Shown: one piece after another, positions 54,078-62,998 of the stretch
Numbering within the stretch: position 1 is the stretch's first letter
Layout: each line of letters opens with the position of its first letter
DNA from: Pontibacter sp. G13
GTDB lineage: Bacteria; Bacteroidota; Bacteroidia; J057
Reading direction: 5' to 3'
Assembly (NCBI RefSeq): GCF_031851795.1
Contig: NZ_CP134696.1
Location: 7,378,001-7,442,000 of the forward strand
DNA length: 64,000 bases
Notes under the pieces: generated by a model
Seen by the model: only the letters and a program-made list of their open reading frames with translations
The model's database searches: none
What the model was told of the DNA's origin: nothing
Made by a program: the position numbers and the translations under genes

Positions 54078-55052
54078 CTAGTGGAGTCCTGCTTCCTGAG
54101 TTTCTACACAAGGAGCGGGAGAGCCAGTATCCATAATTCGCTCAAGCTCTAGGAACGAGGCCAAGGCTAGTTGCGAATAGTTTTGAGATGCATTCCTGAA
54201 TCCGCGGTACTCGGTTTTCCAGAGCTTCTGGATGAGTTGAATCCCGCCAGTCCGAGTTGGGATTTGGTTGAGTGCGCCGCGTACATTGGCAGCTCCAGCA
54301 TGGTAGACATGCATCACCAGCAGCCTGAACCAAAGATCGTGTTCCTCAAAGGCAATCCCTTTATTCCGAAGCATTTCTTTGGTGTGTGGGATACACACTC
54401 GCTGGATGAACTTGGCTGCGGCACGAGCGGATTTTTCGAAGTCCTTCCGGTCATCTCTGGATCGATTGACTACAAGGCCTTGGGAAATGGCAACGTGCTT
54501 CATAAGTTGAAAATGCCCTACGGCACCTGTATAAGATTGTCTGATTCTTCCTGGACTCTCGATGAGAAGGATGGCTTGCGCATACCATGGATCTGTGCCC
54601 GCTTCCAAGAAGGCATGGATGCCACGGTCGATTTCATCAAACATCGACTCGATGTCATAATAATCTCGCTTTCCGTAGGTAACGTAAATGCGCGTATTCT
54701 CTGGAAGTCGGTATGCATTCAGGACGCTGTCCTTGAAGTCCTTCTTTTCTTCTGTGGAAAGGGTATCGTACGATTCCGTCGGGAAGATATCGAGGATTTC
54801 ACGCGTATCTGCAAGGTTCAATACACTGGAGTCCGGGTCTAGATTCATCACCAATTGCCAGAAAACCGGCTGAGCCAGTTGATGCCATTGTTCCTGACGC
54901 AACTGTGTGTCTCGGATCACTCGCTTTCGAAGGCAGTCATCTGGATGGACAAATTCCTCAAAAAGACCTTCATAGGAGTCTTGGGCAGATAGCCGCCCCG
55001 GAATAAGCATGATAAACAAAACCACTGGCAGAACCCCGAACAGTCTAATCAT
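54078..55052 (-). CDS. SLT-like lytic transglycosylase, copy 1
   Basis: 324 residues with a signal peptide (MIRLFGVLPVVLFIMLIPGRLSAQD). The lysozyme-like core has the candidate catalytic Glu in WYAQAILLIESPGRIRQSY, then GAVGHFQLMKHVA and a final YHAGAANVRGALNQIP segment, the usual SLT order (Glu, GlyxxQxM-like, Ala-Tyr-Asn/AlaGly). It should act on peptidoglycan in the periplasm. A paralogue is encoded divergently at 55493-56485. The sequences differ but share the ESPGR block, which is unusual for the family. Confidence 0.8.
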   Translation of the reverse strand: MIRLFGVLPVVLFIMLIPGRLSAQDSYEGLFEEFVHPDDCLRKRVIRDTQLRQEQWHQLAQPVFWQLVMNLDPDSSVLNLADTREILDIFPTESYDTLSTEEKKDFKDSVLNAYRLPENTRIYVTYGKRDYYDIESMFDEIDRGIHAFLEAGTDPWYAQAILLIESPGRIRQSYTGAVGHFQLMKHVAISQGLVVNRSRDDRKDFEKSARAAAKFIQRVCIPHTKEMLRNKGIAFEEHDLWFRLLVMHVYHAGAANVRGALNQIPTRTGGIQLIQKLWKTEYRGFRNASQNYSQLALASFLELERIMDTGSPAPCVETQEAGLH

Positions 55053-55492
55053 GTGGATACGCTTTTAGGTAATTGGTGAAACCGTAGAATCGAAGGAAAT
55101 ATAATTTACCCCTTATGGATTATATAAAGTAAGAACCTCCTGTAAATGCGAATGTTTTGAGGTTGGATGAATCGTATGGTAAGAATAAAAAAAAATCGCT
55201 GAATTTGGAAATGGATCTCGTACAGATGGGATGAATTACGGGAATTCGTGGATCAGGGTGAAAATAATGGGTCTGAGCGATGATTATTCCTTATATTTAA
55301 CGAAAAAGGATGATGGGTCAAGCACCTGTTATTTGGTTTTTGATTGACAAATAATGGTCAATTCGAGCTGTTTTGGTGGGCTGCTACAAAAGCATGCAAG
55401 TTGCGAGGAAATAGCATAGCTTCAGGTTAGGAGCTTCAATGGTGTGCACGATAATTTGGATTTGGGCGCTATTCAACTGGGGGATCTGCTGT
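55053..55492. promoter_or_regulatory. AT-rich divergent region between the two transglycosylase genes
   Basis: 440 bp without a gene. It holds an inverted repeat ATTGAC (55343-55348) / GTCAAT (55357-55362), which may be an operator, and AT-rich stretches suited to two promoters. No leader or riboswitch was seen. Confidence 0.4.
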
Positions 55493-56485
55493 ATGAATTG
55501 GAAATTAATCGCTTTGACAATCAGCCTCTTCGCTTTGCTGGGAGGAATTCCTTTGCCGATCGGCGAGTTGGAGCCCATCGCAAATGCATCTCCAGATGCG
55601 TTTGAAGCGCAGATGAAGGCGGTATGCATTCGAGCGGTACAAGATTCAACGATCTATCATGATGGCTGGGACCAATTGAATCAACCCACCTTTTGGCGTA
55701 CTGCCATGAAATATGGTCCTGATACCGTGATCGTGAATATTGCCAAAAATCGGGAAATCATCGGATACCTTTCAACGAAGGAATGGGAACGCAAAACCAA
55801 ACGCCAGAAAAAGCGCTACGAAGACCAACTTCGTGAACAATACGGCCTGGCGAAGAGAGATGAAATATACTTCACCACAGGACGCAAGCATTTCTATCAA
55901 ATCGAAAAAGTAGTTCCGGAACTGACCCATGCGGTGGATATCTTTCTGGCCGAAGGAACTGACCCTTGGTATGCTCAGGCCATTCTTTTGATCGAGAGCC
56001 CAGGGCGATTGCAGTTTTCAACGAGTGGGGCCTATGGCTCTTTTCAATTGATGGCCGCTGTGGCGAGAGATATGGGCCTTGTGGTGAATGACAGTATCGA
56101 TGAGCGAAAACAGTTCGACAAATCCGCTATGGGAGCTGCTCGATTGCTGCAGCGGATTTGTATCCCGAAAACCAAAAGACTTTGTGAACGATACGGATTG
56201 GAATATGACGAACGTGACCTTTGGTTCAGGCTATTGGTCATGCACGTGTATCATGCGGGAATTGGGAATGTGAGTCGGGTGATGCGAAAGATCAGACCTA
56301 GACAAGGCGGAATAGAATTGTTTGAGGAACTCTGGCAAACGAAAGGCCGCAGGTTTGGAAATGCCTCCCAAAACTATTCTCAGATAGCCCTTGCATCCTT
56401 GATGGAGTTGGAAGATCGATTGGCCAAGAAGGGAATTGTGTGTCCCATCGATAATGCTGAAATTACCCTTCAACTCTCAATGTAG
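55493..56485 (+). CDS. SLT-like lytic transglycosylase, copy 2
   Basis: 330 residues. A short hydrophobic start (MNWKLIALTISLFALLGGIPL) is a signal peptide. The same core as copy 1: DPWYAQAILLIESPGRLQFS, GAYGSFQLMAAVARDMGLVV, and DLWFRLLVMHVYHAGIGNVSRVM. The shared N-terminal pre-domain (QLNQPTFWRTAMKYGPDTVIVNIAKNREI against LAQPVFWQLVMNLDPDSSVLNLADTREI) shows that both come from one duplication. The ATG at 55493 is preferred over 55439. Confidence 0.8.
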   Translation: MNWKLIALTISLFALLGGIPLPIGELEPIANASPDAFEAQMKAVCIRAVQDSTIYHDGWDQLNQPTFWRTAMKYGPDTVIVNIAKNREIIGYLSTKEWERKTKRQKKRYEDQLREQYGLAKRDEIYFTTGRKHFYQIEKVVPELTHAVDIFLAEGTDPWYAQAILLIESPGRLQFSTSGAYGSFQLMAAVARDMGLVVNDSIDERKQFDKSAMGAARLLQRICIPKTKRLCERYGLEYDERDLWFRLLVMHVYHAGIGNVSRVMRKIRPRQGGIELFEELWQTKGRRFGNASQNYSQIALASLMELEDRLAKKGIVCPIDNAEITLQLSM

Positions 56486-56492
56486 TGAAGTT

Positions 56493-56915
56493 ATGGATCA
56501 TGAAATTTCATGTGACTGGAAAGGTGGAATGGCCTTCGAGTCGGATATTCAGGGGCATAAGGTGATGATGGATGCCGTCCCCGAATTTGGTGGAAAAGAT
56601 AGCGGTCCATCTCCCAAAAGACTGGTCCTTGCAGGACTGGCAGGGTGTACGGGTATTGATATCGCTTCCCTCATCAAGAAAATGCATCTGGAAGTGGATG
56701 ATTTCGACATTCAAGTAGGAGGAGATTTGACGGAAGAACATCCTCGCTTCTATAGTCGCATTCACGTAAATTACACTTTCTATGGCGCCAAGCTCGATCC
56801 TCCCAAGATCGAAAAAGCCGTCGCACTGTCTTGGGACAGATATTGTGGGGTCGCGGAACAGTTGAGGTGTGCCGCATCCATGTCATTTGAAATCAATTAT
56901 CAGGAAGCCAAATAG
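56493..56915 (+). CDS. OsmC-family peroxiredoxin-like protein
   Basis: 140 residues, cytoplasmic. The two family Cys are present in VLAGLAGCTGIDIASL and DRYCGVAEQLRCAAS. OsmC/Ohr proteins reduce organic hydroperoxides, but many short members of this subgroup have no tested activity. The ATG at 56493 lies just after the transglycosylase stop. A long-loop terminator hairpin follows. Confidence 0.88.
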   Translation: MDHEISCDWKGGMAFESDIQGHKVMMDAVPEFGGKDSGPSPKRLVLAGLAGCTGIDIASLIKKMHLEVDDFDIQVGGDLTEEHPRFYSRIHVNYTFYGAKLDPPKIEKAVALSWDRYCGVAEQLRCAASMSFEINYQEAK

Positions 56916-56938
56916 TTGGCCAATTTTCCAGAACCAAC

Positions 56939-56985
56939 ATCGCCGGATTATTGAGGAAACTCGATGATCCGGCGATTTATTTGTG
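56939..56985 (+). terminator. Hairpin terminator between convergent genes
   Basis: ATCGCCGGAT (56939-56948) pairs with ATCCGGCGAT (56967-56976), 18-nt loop, then TTATTTG. The weak T-tract makes it a moderate call. The convergent AraC gene ends 11 bp further on. Confidence 0.55.
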
Positions 56986-56995
56986 TGATTGGAAC

Positions 56996-58534
56996 TTATG
57001 CCTTCACGGGCGCAGACTCTTCAGAGCGCTCCTTGAGATAGGCTCTCGGAGTCGTCCCGGTCACTTTCTTGAAAGCGCGGTTAAAGGTGGTTTTGGAGTT
57101 GAACCCAACCTTCAAGGCCACCGATAGGAATGTTTCCTGCTGATTATCAGGCTTGAGCATGTATTCAGTGAAAGCTTCCACTCGATAGGTGTTGATGAAG
57201 TCATAGAAACTTTTCCCGAAGCCTTCATTGATCACTCTTGAAAGTGTGTGCGTGTTGGTGTGCACCAATTCAGCCAGCTGTGCCAAGGTAAGTTCAGGGT
57301 TCATGAATACCTCATCTTCTTCCATCGCCTTGACAAGTCTGTTTTTGTAGACAACCATTTCTCCATCTGGGAGATGCGAGTCCTTGTATTTCTCCACGAC
57401 TTTGGGAAGCTTGAATACTTCCGGCTGATTCATGGCGTAGTACCCCAAGACGTAGGTCGTAATGGCGAATACACCCCAAACTGCATCTGTGGCATATTCT
57501 CGGATAGTGACTACATTCAGATCAAACAGCTCGCTAAATCCGATGATGAGATACACTGAGAACCAGGCTACCAGACAGATTCCATTCACTAGCAGTACAC
57601 CGTTCAGATACCCCAGATTGTTTCCTGAGGACTGAGTAGAGGTACTGGCCTTGTCATAATTCTTGAGGATCAGATGTACCCGGTACAGGTAATAGGCATT
57701 GAAAAACCACGCGATTGCTCCTGCTACAGCTACATATACATGGATTTCCTCTTCGACGACTTTGTCGATGAAGAGCTGGTTTTCCATCAAGAGTAGGGGA
57801 GAATAACAAAGCAGGTGAATGCCAAAGGGGATAAAATGTATCCAAGGCTTAATTGGAAGCTTTTCTTCGAATTTAAGCAGCGCTTGAATGTAGAAGTAGA
57901 ATACCGGAGAATAAAGGAATAGGATCAATTCTGGAGCCAGAAACAACTTGGGCATCCATTGGAAGATTTCCCTATCGTAAATGGTCACCCTGCCCACCAA
58001 GGCGAAGGAGATCAGGAAAAGCAGGACCGAAAGTACACGGTTGGAGGACTTATTGTTGTCCTGAATACCATTTAGCGCGATGATCAACAGGAGCCCTTGG
58101 AAGGCGGAAAATAGCAGGAAGAAGGTATACCCGTTGATGGGATCTCCCGCTAGATCTTCCCAGCTGGCGATCTTGATGGACTGAATGGTAGGACCATCTG
58201 AAGGGTTGGTTTTGACAATTCGGTTGGGTCTGGCCCGCCCGTTGGGCCTTCCTTCCACAGATGGCCAGTTTCCTCGGGTAACTTTGTATCCGAAGATGGG
58301 CAAATTTGTATTGATCGTGAACTCCCAGACTCCATCAGGCTGACGGACCATGGCATAGTCAGGGTTTCCGGGATCCCAGTCGTTGAAATCACCACTGAGG
58401 TACAACCTTGCGTCAATGGGGGTGTTTTCAGGGAGCTGTTCGACCCTGATAGTCACTTGTGCCTGGGCAATACAGGACAAGCAGATTCCGAAGGCAAGTA
58501 GCCAAAAATGTTTAATCAATCGCGCATTACCCAT
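56996..58534 (-). CDS. AraC-type transcriptional regulator with carbohydrate-binding-like N-terminus and membrane region
   Basis: 512 residues. A signal peptide (WLLAFGICLSCIAQAQ) and a CBM20-like beta-domain (DARLYLSGDFNDWDPGNPDYAMVRQPDGVWEFTINTN) come first. About seven membrane segments follow (GYTFFLLFSAFQGLLLIIAL, VLSVLLFLISFALVG, ELILFLYSPVFYFYIQALL, FIPFGIHLLCYSPLLL and so on). The C-terminus is an AraC helix-turn-helix (LAELVHTNTHTLSRVINEGFGKSFYDFINTYRVEAF, VALKVGFNSKTTFNRAFKKVTGTTPRAYL). It is a membrane-bound regulator, likely sensing a ligand in the periplasm. Target genes are unknown. Confidence 0.85.
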   Translation of the reverse strand: MGNARLIKHFWLLAFGICLSCIAQAQVTIRVEQLPENTPIDARLYLSGDFNDWDPGNPDYAMVRQPDGVWEFTINTNLPIFGYKVTRGNWPSVEGRPNGRARPNRIVKTNPSDGPTIQSIKIASWEDLAGDPINGYTFFLLFSAFQGLLLIIALNGIQDNNKSSNRVLSVLLFLISFALVGRVTIYDREIFQWMPKLFLAPELILFLYSPVFYFYIQALLKFEEKLPIKPWIHFIPFGIHLLCYSPLLLMENQLFIDKVVEEEIHVYVAVAGAIAWFFNAYYLYRVHLILKNYDKASTSTQSSGNNLGYLNGVLLVNGICLVAWFSVYLIIGFSELFDLNVVTIREYATDAVWGVFAITTYVLGYYAMNQPEVFKLPKVVEKYKDSHLPDGEMVVYKNRLVKAMEEDEVFMNPELTLAQLAELVHTNTHTLSRVINEGFGKSFYDFINTYRVEAFTEYMLKPDNQQETFLSVALKVGFNSKTTFNRAFKKVTGTTPRAYLKERSEESAPVKA

Positions 58535-58651
58535 GATACAGTGCCTTATCGTCCACGCAAATTAAAGAGGAAGCCGTGCAAAAAAAAGATGCTCCCGCAA
58601 TTAAATCGTATAATTATGGTGTTGGTTTGTTTGGGGGGGTGAATAATTTGG

Positions 58652-59377
58652 TCATCCTGCTCCGCCTGTCACCCTCAAGGTATGCCCATTGACATAACCT
58701 GCTTCTGGAGAGGCTAGGTACAGATATGCATGAGCGATATCGTCAGGAATCCCCATTCGTCCAGCGGGAATGCCCCCAATGATTCTGTCCCTTACCTCTT
58801 TGGGAATCAGGTCTGTCATATCTGTTTGAATGAATCCCGGAGCTACTGCATTGGCGGTGATGCCATACTTTCCGAGTTCTTTGGCCCAAGTCTTGGTCAT
58901 AGCGATGATTCCTCCCTTGGTGGCCGTGTAATTGGTCTGGCCATAATTGCCATGAATGCCTACGATCGAACTGGTACTGACAATTCTTCCGTATTTTTTC
59001 TCTACCATACATGGCGCTACAGCCTTGGTGCAGTTAAATACGCCTGTTAGGTTGACATCAAGGACCTGCTTCCATTCTTCAAAGGACATCTTCATCAAGG
59101 TCCGGTCTCTGGTGATTCCTGCATTGTTGATGAGGATGTCTACCTGTTCATGTTGCTTGATGGCAATATCCAAGGCGACTTGAACCGATTGGGGATCGGC
59201 AACATTTACCTGCTGAAAAGAGCCGGATACTTCCTTGGCTGTTTCTTGTCCTTCATCCAGCATGTCCCAGATGATGATATTGGCACCCTCTTGGGCAAAT
59301 AGATGAGCAGTGGCTTTGCCTATGCCTCTTGCTCCACCTGTGATGATGGCAGTTTGATTCGCGAGTCTTTGTCCCAT
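58652..59377 (-). CDS. SDR-family 3-oxoacyl-ACP / acetoacetyl-CoA reductase
   Basis: 241 residues of the FabG/PhaB group: cofactor motif TGGARGIGKATA, the NNAGI segment (DILINNAGITRDRTLMKM), Ser in IVSTSSIVGIHGN and the Tyr-x-x-x-Lys pair (NYTATKGG), then VAPGFIQTDM. It reduces 3-oxoacyl thioesters with NAD(P)H. No phaC or fatty-acid genes lie nearby, so the exact substrate is open. Confidence 0.88.
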   Translation of the reverse strand: MGQRLANQTAIITGGARGIGKATAHLFAQEGANIIIWDMLDEGQETAKEVSGSFQQVNVADPQSVQVALDIAIKQHEQVDILINNAGITRDRTLMKMSFEEWKQVLDVNLTGVFNCTKAVAPCMVEKKYGRIVSTSSIVGIHGNYGQTNYTATKGGIIAMTKTWAKELGKYGITANAVAPGFIQTDMTDLIPKEVRDRIIGGIPAGRMGIPDDIAHAYLYLASPEAGYVNGHTLRVTGGAG

Positions 59378-59530
59378 GAAATGGTCAAATGAATAATTTC
59401 GTCCAATACAATATAAACATTCCCATGGTAAAACTAGCTAGCCAAGGACGGTTGTTTCGTTGAGTCGGGCTTTTGGCCAAATGAGTCCTGACTGGATCGC
59501 TATCGGAAAGTATGGCTGATTTCCTCAATC

Positions 59531-59569
59531 AAAAAAGAAACAGCGAGTGGTTTGGAAAAACCACTCGCT
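59531..59569 (-). terminator. Rho-independent terminator of the VWA gene
   Basis: On the minus strand a 12-bp stem (59542-59553 with 59558-59569) with a 4-nt loop is followed by a T-rich tract (complement of AAAAAAGAAA at 59531-59540). It lies 22 bp beyond the stop of the gene at 59592. Confidence 0.85.
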
Positions 59570-59591
59570 CTAGTCCTGCGCAAATAGGTCG

Positions 59592-60716
59592 CTATTTCTG
59601 TTCTGGCACCGAAGCCGGATTGGAGGCTTGAGAAGGTGGATTGAGCTCATGTTGCGTGATATCCCGCTTGAGCGTATGGATACTTCCACCTGTGTACTTG
59701 GCCAGTCGAATATAATGGGGATGAATCCGTTGCTGGATATCACAGAGGATGATTCTGACTGGCCGGTCGATTTTATCGAGTAATTCGATGTCCCTGACTG
59801 CGCTCTTGTTGTCTGCAATCAATATCACCTCGTTATAATCGTCCAAGTATTGGATGCCCGTCAACACAGCCTCTAGATCATTTTCGGGTGCATCGCCCCC
59901 GTTGCCTTTGCCCATGACGTACTCCATGGTGCCGACCACATCATCGAGGCTTGTGCTTTTTGCACGGTATACGCCACCAGTTTTGCCGATCTTTTTGTGC
60001 AGGGTCTTTTTGTGGTTTCCATCATTGAAAAACACAAAATGACTGATCCGGGCCGTATCGGCCAATTCGTGGTACTTGTGCCAAACAGCCAGTTGGGCTC
60101 CCTGCTTGTACATGCTTCCGGTCCAATCTAGGACGATGAGCATTTTTTTCCATTCAGGATGCCGATTCAATACACTTGTAACTGTAGTGTCCCGATGCTG
60201 AACCCTGCCTTCGATCATGGCTTTGAGTTGATCGGGAGTTTTGATTTCATCTAGGACCTTGGCTTTCCTAGGGCGGTATTTGATGACAAAGCCATGGAAG
60301 AATTGCTTGGCTTGATCCTCATTCTTGCATTTGGTCTGTAAGACCATGTTCCAACGGACTTTGGTGTCGCGAAGGTTCGGATCAAGATTGAATAATGCTT
60401 CCATCCGGTCTCTAAAGAGGCTGGAGAAGTTGGTGCGCCAAGCAGCTGTATCCTCGGGATACTTCGTGAAGACCAAGTCTATTTGATAGGCGACGCTTCT
60501 CGGGGATACCCGTTTCCACTCATCCATGTTGAGTAGTTCATGTCGCGCATATTCCACTCTCAGAGCTACCTGCGGGGTAAACTCGGTGAATGTATAGAAC
60601 GGAACTTCATGTCTTTTCAGAGCAATGTCACCATAGTACAAAACGTCCTCTGCATGAACAGAAGGACCGACAAGTAGCAAGAGTAGCCATGGCCAGATGT
60701 ACAGGAATGGCTTCAT
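59592..60716 (-). CDS. Secreted von Willebrand factor type A-like protein
   Basis: 374 residues. A signal peptide (MKPFLYIWPWLLLLLVGPSVHAED) is followed by about 190 residues without motif and then a VWA domain with MIDAS-type KKMLIVLDWTGSMYKQG, a later DGNHKKTLHK, and a C-terminal EVILIADNKSAVRDIELL. The C-terminus has a short Ser/Pro-rich tail. Role unknown; a metal-dependent adhesion site is likely. The ATG at 60716 is preferred over 60770 because it begins the signal peptide. Confidence 0.78.
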   Translation of the reverse strand: MKPFLYIWPWLLLLLVGPSVHAEDVLYYGDIALKRHEVPFYTFTEFTPQVALRVEYARHELLNMDEWKRVSPRSVAYQIDLVFTKYPEDTAAWRTNFSSLFRDRMEALFNLDPNLRDTKVRWNMVLQTKCKNEDQAKQFFHGFVIKYRPRKAKVLDEIKTPDQLKAMIEGRVQHRDTTVTSVLNRHPEWKKMLIVLDWTGSMYKQGAQLAVWHKYHELADTARISHFVFFNDGNHKKTLHKKIGKTGGVYRAKSTSLDDVVGTMEYVMGKGNGGDAPENDLEAVLTGIQYLDDYNEVILIADNKSAVRDIELLDKIDRPVRIILCDIQQRIHPHYIRLAKYTGGSIHTLKRDITQHELNPPSQASNPASVPEQK

Positions 60717-60874
60717 AGATATGATGCTTTCCTCGTGGCAGGCCTGGGACCAGCCCCAACCTGCGAACAAATGGAGGTAGTTGAAATAGAAGTATATTGA
60801 ATATACCGCTATTTGCGCTCAAAATCAATGCGGGTTGGGGGGGAATGGAAGGGGGTGTAAGGTCTAGGAAGGGA

Positions 60875-61123
60875 TTACCATTTGGTGGCCTTGTCCACGA
60901 TGATTTCTCGGATATCTGTCAATGCGACGTGGTGCCTGTGTCTTCTGCGATTGAATCGAGTGATGTTCTTGTCCTCAATCGTCAGCGTGGAATTGCTAGC
61001 AAACCGAATGTCACCGAAGAAAGTCGATCCTTCCCAGGTAATGACATGCGCCTCTTGTCCCACGAGGGACCCCAAATCCTGATCTGGTTTAGTAAGCTGA
61101 ATTCGTAATGTCCGTTTTCCCAT
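60875..61123 (-). CDS. Small protein of unknown function
   Basis: 82 residues, soluble, no motif recognised. It has a basic N-terminus (MGKRTLRIQLTK), an extended beta-like middle (VGQEAHVITWEGSTFFGDIRFASNSTLTIEDKNITRF) and an Arg/His cluster (NRRRHRHHVALTDI). The repeated strand pattern could fit an Sm-like or SH3-like small barrel, but this is only an impression. The opposite-strand open frame over the same place has no protein-like composition. Confidence 0.55.
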   Translation of the reverse strand: MGKRTLRIQLTKPDQDLGSLVGQEAHVITWEGSTFFGDIRFASNSTLTIEDKNITRFNRRRHRHHVALTDIREIIVDKATKW

Positions 61124-61245
61124 ATCAAACCCTATTACTGTCCAATGGTAGGTTTGGTTGCAGCGTTTCGGGCTAAAATCTGGCGCAAATATCGGAAATA
61201 AATATTTGAGAAAAGCAACAAATTCTGCAAACGGATATTTTCGAG

Positions 61246-61935
61246 CTATAAATCGCCTAGCTGGGGACGTAAGACTAGATCCTCTACGACTGTGCGTTTA
61301 GATAGCTCTACAGCACTCCAAATGAGGTTTGCCACGTCTTCTGAAGGCATAAGCCGATCTTCGGGTACATCCACTCCTTCCCAAGATGCCGTAAATGTGG
61401 CACCCGGCATGACAGAAATAACCCGAATTCCATGTGGTTTCAATTCCTCCCGAAGATTTTTGGAAAATCCAAGCAAGGCGAATTTAGAAATGCTGTAGGA
61501 ACCTCCGTTGGGATAGGCCTGAATGCTTGCAATGGAAGCCATATTCACAATGGTACCGGTTTGGCGATCGATCATGCTCGGCAGGACGCCTTTAGTCAAA
61601 TAATAGGCACTGTCCATATTGGTCCGCATCATCAATTCGTAGATTTCATCCGATTCATCCTGAATTTGACCCGGTTGGAAAACCCCCGCATTGTTGATCA
61701 ATACATCCAATTTTCCATAATCTGCAATGACCGAAGTTGCCAATTGCTTCACTTGGGAGATGTCCGACATGTCGCAGATGCGCGTATCAATTCCGGGAAG
61801 CTCCTGCTCCACAGACGTTAAGGCTTCTCTGCCTCGCGCACAAATAATGACTTGGTAGTCGTCAGAGTGAAATATTCTTGCGAGGGCAAGTCCGATTCCT
61901 TTGCTGCCTCCTGTGATCAAAATCGTCTTCTTCAT
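61246..61935 (-). CDS. SDR-family oxidoreductase
   Basis: 229 residues. The NAD(P) motif is ITGGSKGIGLALARIF, followed by CDMSDI, DVLINNAGVFQPG, MASIASIQAYPNGGSYSISKFALLGFSKNLREEL with the Tyr-x-x-x-Lys pair, and SVMPGATFTASW. The substrate cannot be predicted. It is divergent from mlaE. Confidence 0.85.
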   Translation of the reverse strand: MKKTILITGGSKGIGLALARIFHSDDYQVIICARGREALTSVEQELPGIDTRICDMSDISQVKQLATSVIADYGKLDVLINNAGVFQPGQIQDESDEIYELMMRTNMDSAYYLTKGVLPSMIDRQTGTIVNMASIASIQAYPNGGSYSISKFALLGFSKNLREELKPHGIRVISVMPGATFTASWEGVDVPEDRLMPSEDVANLIWSAVELSKRTVVEDLVLRPQLGDL

Positions 61936-62015
61936 GCGGGCCTTTGGTCAGTTACCATGCCTGAAAAGTTGCATGGGATGGCAATATTCGCTTTTTTCGT
62001 CCCTATCGCCAAACA

Positions 62016-62768
62016 TTGTTGAAAACCGTGGGACGATTATTTTTTCATTTAGGACGATATGTCCTGTTGCTGGGCAGGATGTTTTCAAACATGGACAAGT
62101 TCTCGATTTACTATCGACTGTTCGTGTCTGAGGTAGTTACGATGATCCAGGGAAGCTTGGTCATCGTCACCGTCATTTCCGTATTTATTGGAGCTGTTTC
62201 GACTTTGCAGACCGCTTACCAATTGACTACCAGTTTGGTACCCAAGTCCATTATTGGAACCATTGTCTCTACCACTACCTTGTTGGAACTGTCCCCGACG
62301 GTCTTGACTTTCATCTTGGCAGGACGAATAGGCTCCAAGATCGCCTCGGAAATCGGGACCATGCGAGTGACAGAGCAGATCGACGCACTTGAGGTGATGG
62401 GAGTCAACTCTTCGGCATACTTGATTTTGCCCAAGCTAATTGCCGGCCTTTTGGCAGTACCTGTTTTGGTGACTGCATCGGCTTTTTTGGCACACGCAGG
62501 GGGCTTGATTGCAGGTGATTTGACCGGTTCGGTGACCGTGACGGAATTTACCATGGGAGCGCAAACCTACTACGATCCTTATCAGGTGGTCGTGATGTAT
62601 GTCAAGGCTTTTACCTTTGGATTCTTGATCACCTCAGTATCGGCCTATCAGGGATACTTCACACACGGAGGAGCCTTGGAAGTGGGAGCAAGCGCCACCA
62701 AGGCGGTCGTTTACTCCTGCCTGTCCATTGTGACCTTTGATTACCTGATTGCACAGATCATGCTTTAG
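62016..62768 (+). CDS. mlaE: MlaE-family ABC transporter permease
   Basis: 250 residues with five or six membrane segments: SLVIVTVISVFIGAVSTL, SIIGTIVSTTTLLELSPTVLTFILAGRIGSKIASEIGTMRVTEQIDALEVMGV, and LIAGLLAVPVLVTASAFLAHAGGL. The family maintains outer-membrane lipid asymmetry with MlaF and MlaD. No in-frame ATG exists before the conserved N-terminus, so TTG at 62016 is the start. MlaF and MlaD are not in the window; the neighbouring gene is unrelated. A terminator follows, so the gene is at the end of, or alone in, its unit. Confidence 0.9.
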   Translation: MLKTVGRLFFHLGRYVLLLGRMFSNMDKFSIYYRLFVSEVVTMIQGSLVIVTVISVFIGAVSTLQTAYQLTTSLVPKSIIGTIVSTTTLLELSPTVLTFILAGRIGSKIASEIGTMRVTEQIDALEVMGVNSSAYLILPKLIAGLLAVPVLVTASAFLAHAGGLIAGDLTGSVTVTEFTMGAQTYYDPYQVVVMYVKAFTFGFLITSVSAYQGYFTHGGALEVGASATKAVVYSCLSIVTFDYLIAQIML

Positions 62769-62796
62769 GCAAATCAATCACCACAGAAATACATGA

Positions 62797-62832
62797 GGAG
62801 CTGAACCCTGATGCGGTCAGCTCCTTTTCTTT
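62797..62832 (+). terminator. Rho-independent terminator after mlaE
   Basis: AGGAGCTGA (62797-62805) pairs with TCAGCTCCT (62818-62826), 12-nt loop, followed by TTTTCTTTT. Confidence 0.88.
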
Positions 62833-62998
62833 TGGAGCAACCGATGTCGGGGTACTTGGGCGATTTTCCCGATTGGGTGAATTAAGGTTGCAGGAGGACT
62901 ATCAAGATAGAAAATTGGATTCAAGATCTCGCTTGGAATGATCGTTTTTCCGCGAAAAAAACAACCTTTTCCCCCAAATGCGATTTGAATCCTAAAAA

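Noticed and set aside
60797-61108. 103-residue plus-strand open frame over the small minus-strand gene
   Set aside because: Low-complexity, unlike a protein; the minus-strand 82-residue frame has the better composition and a start ATG.
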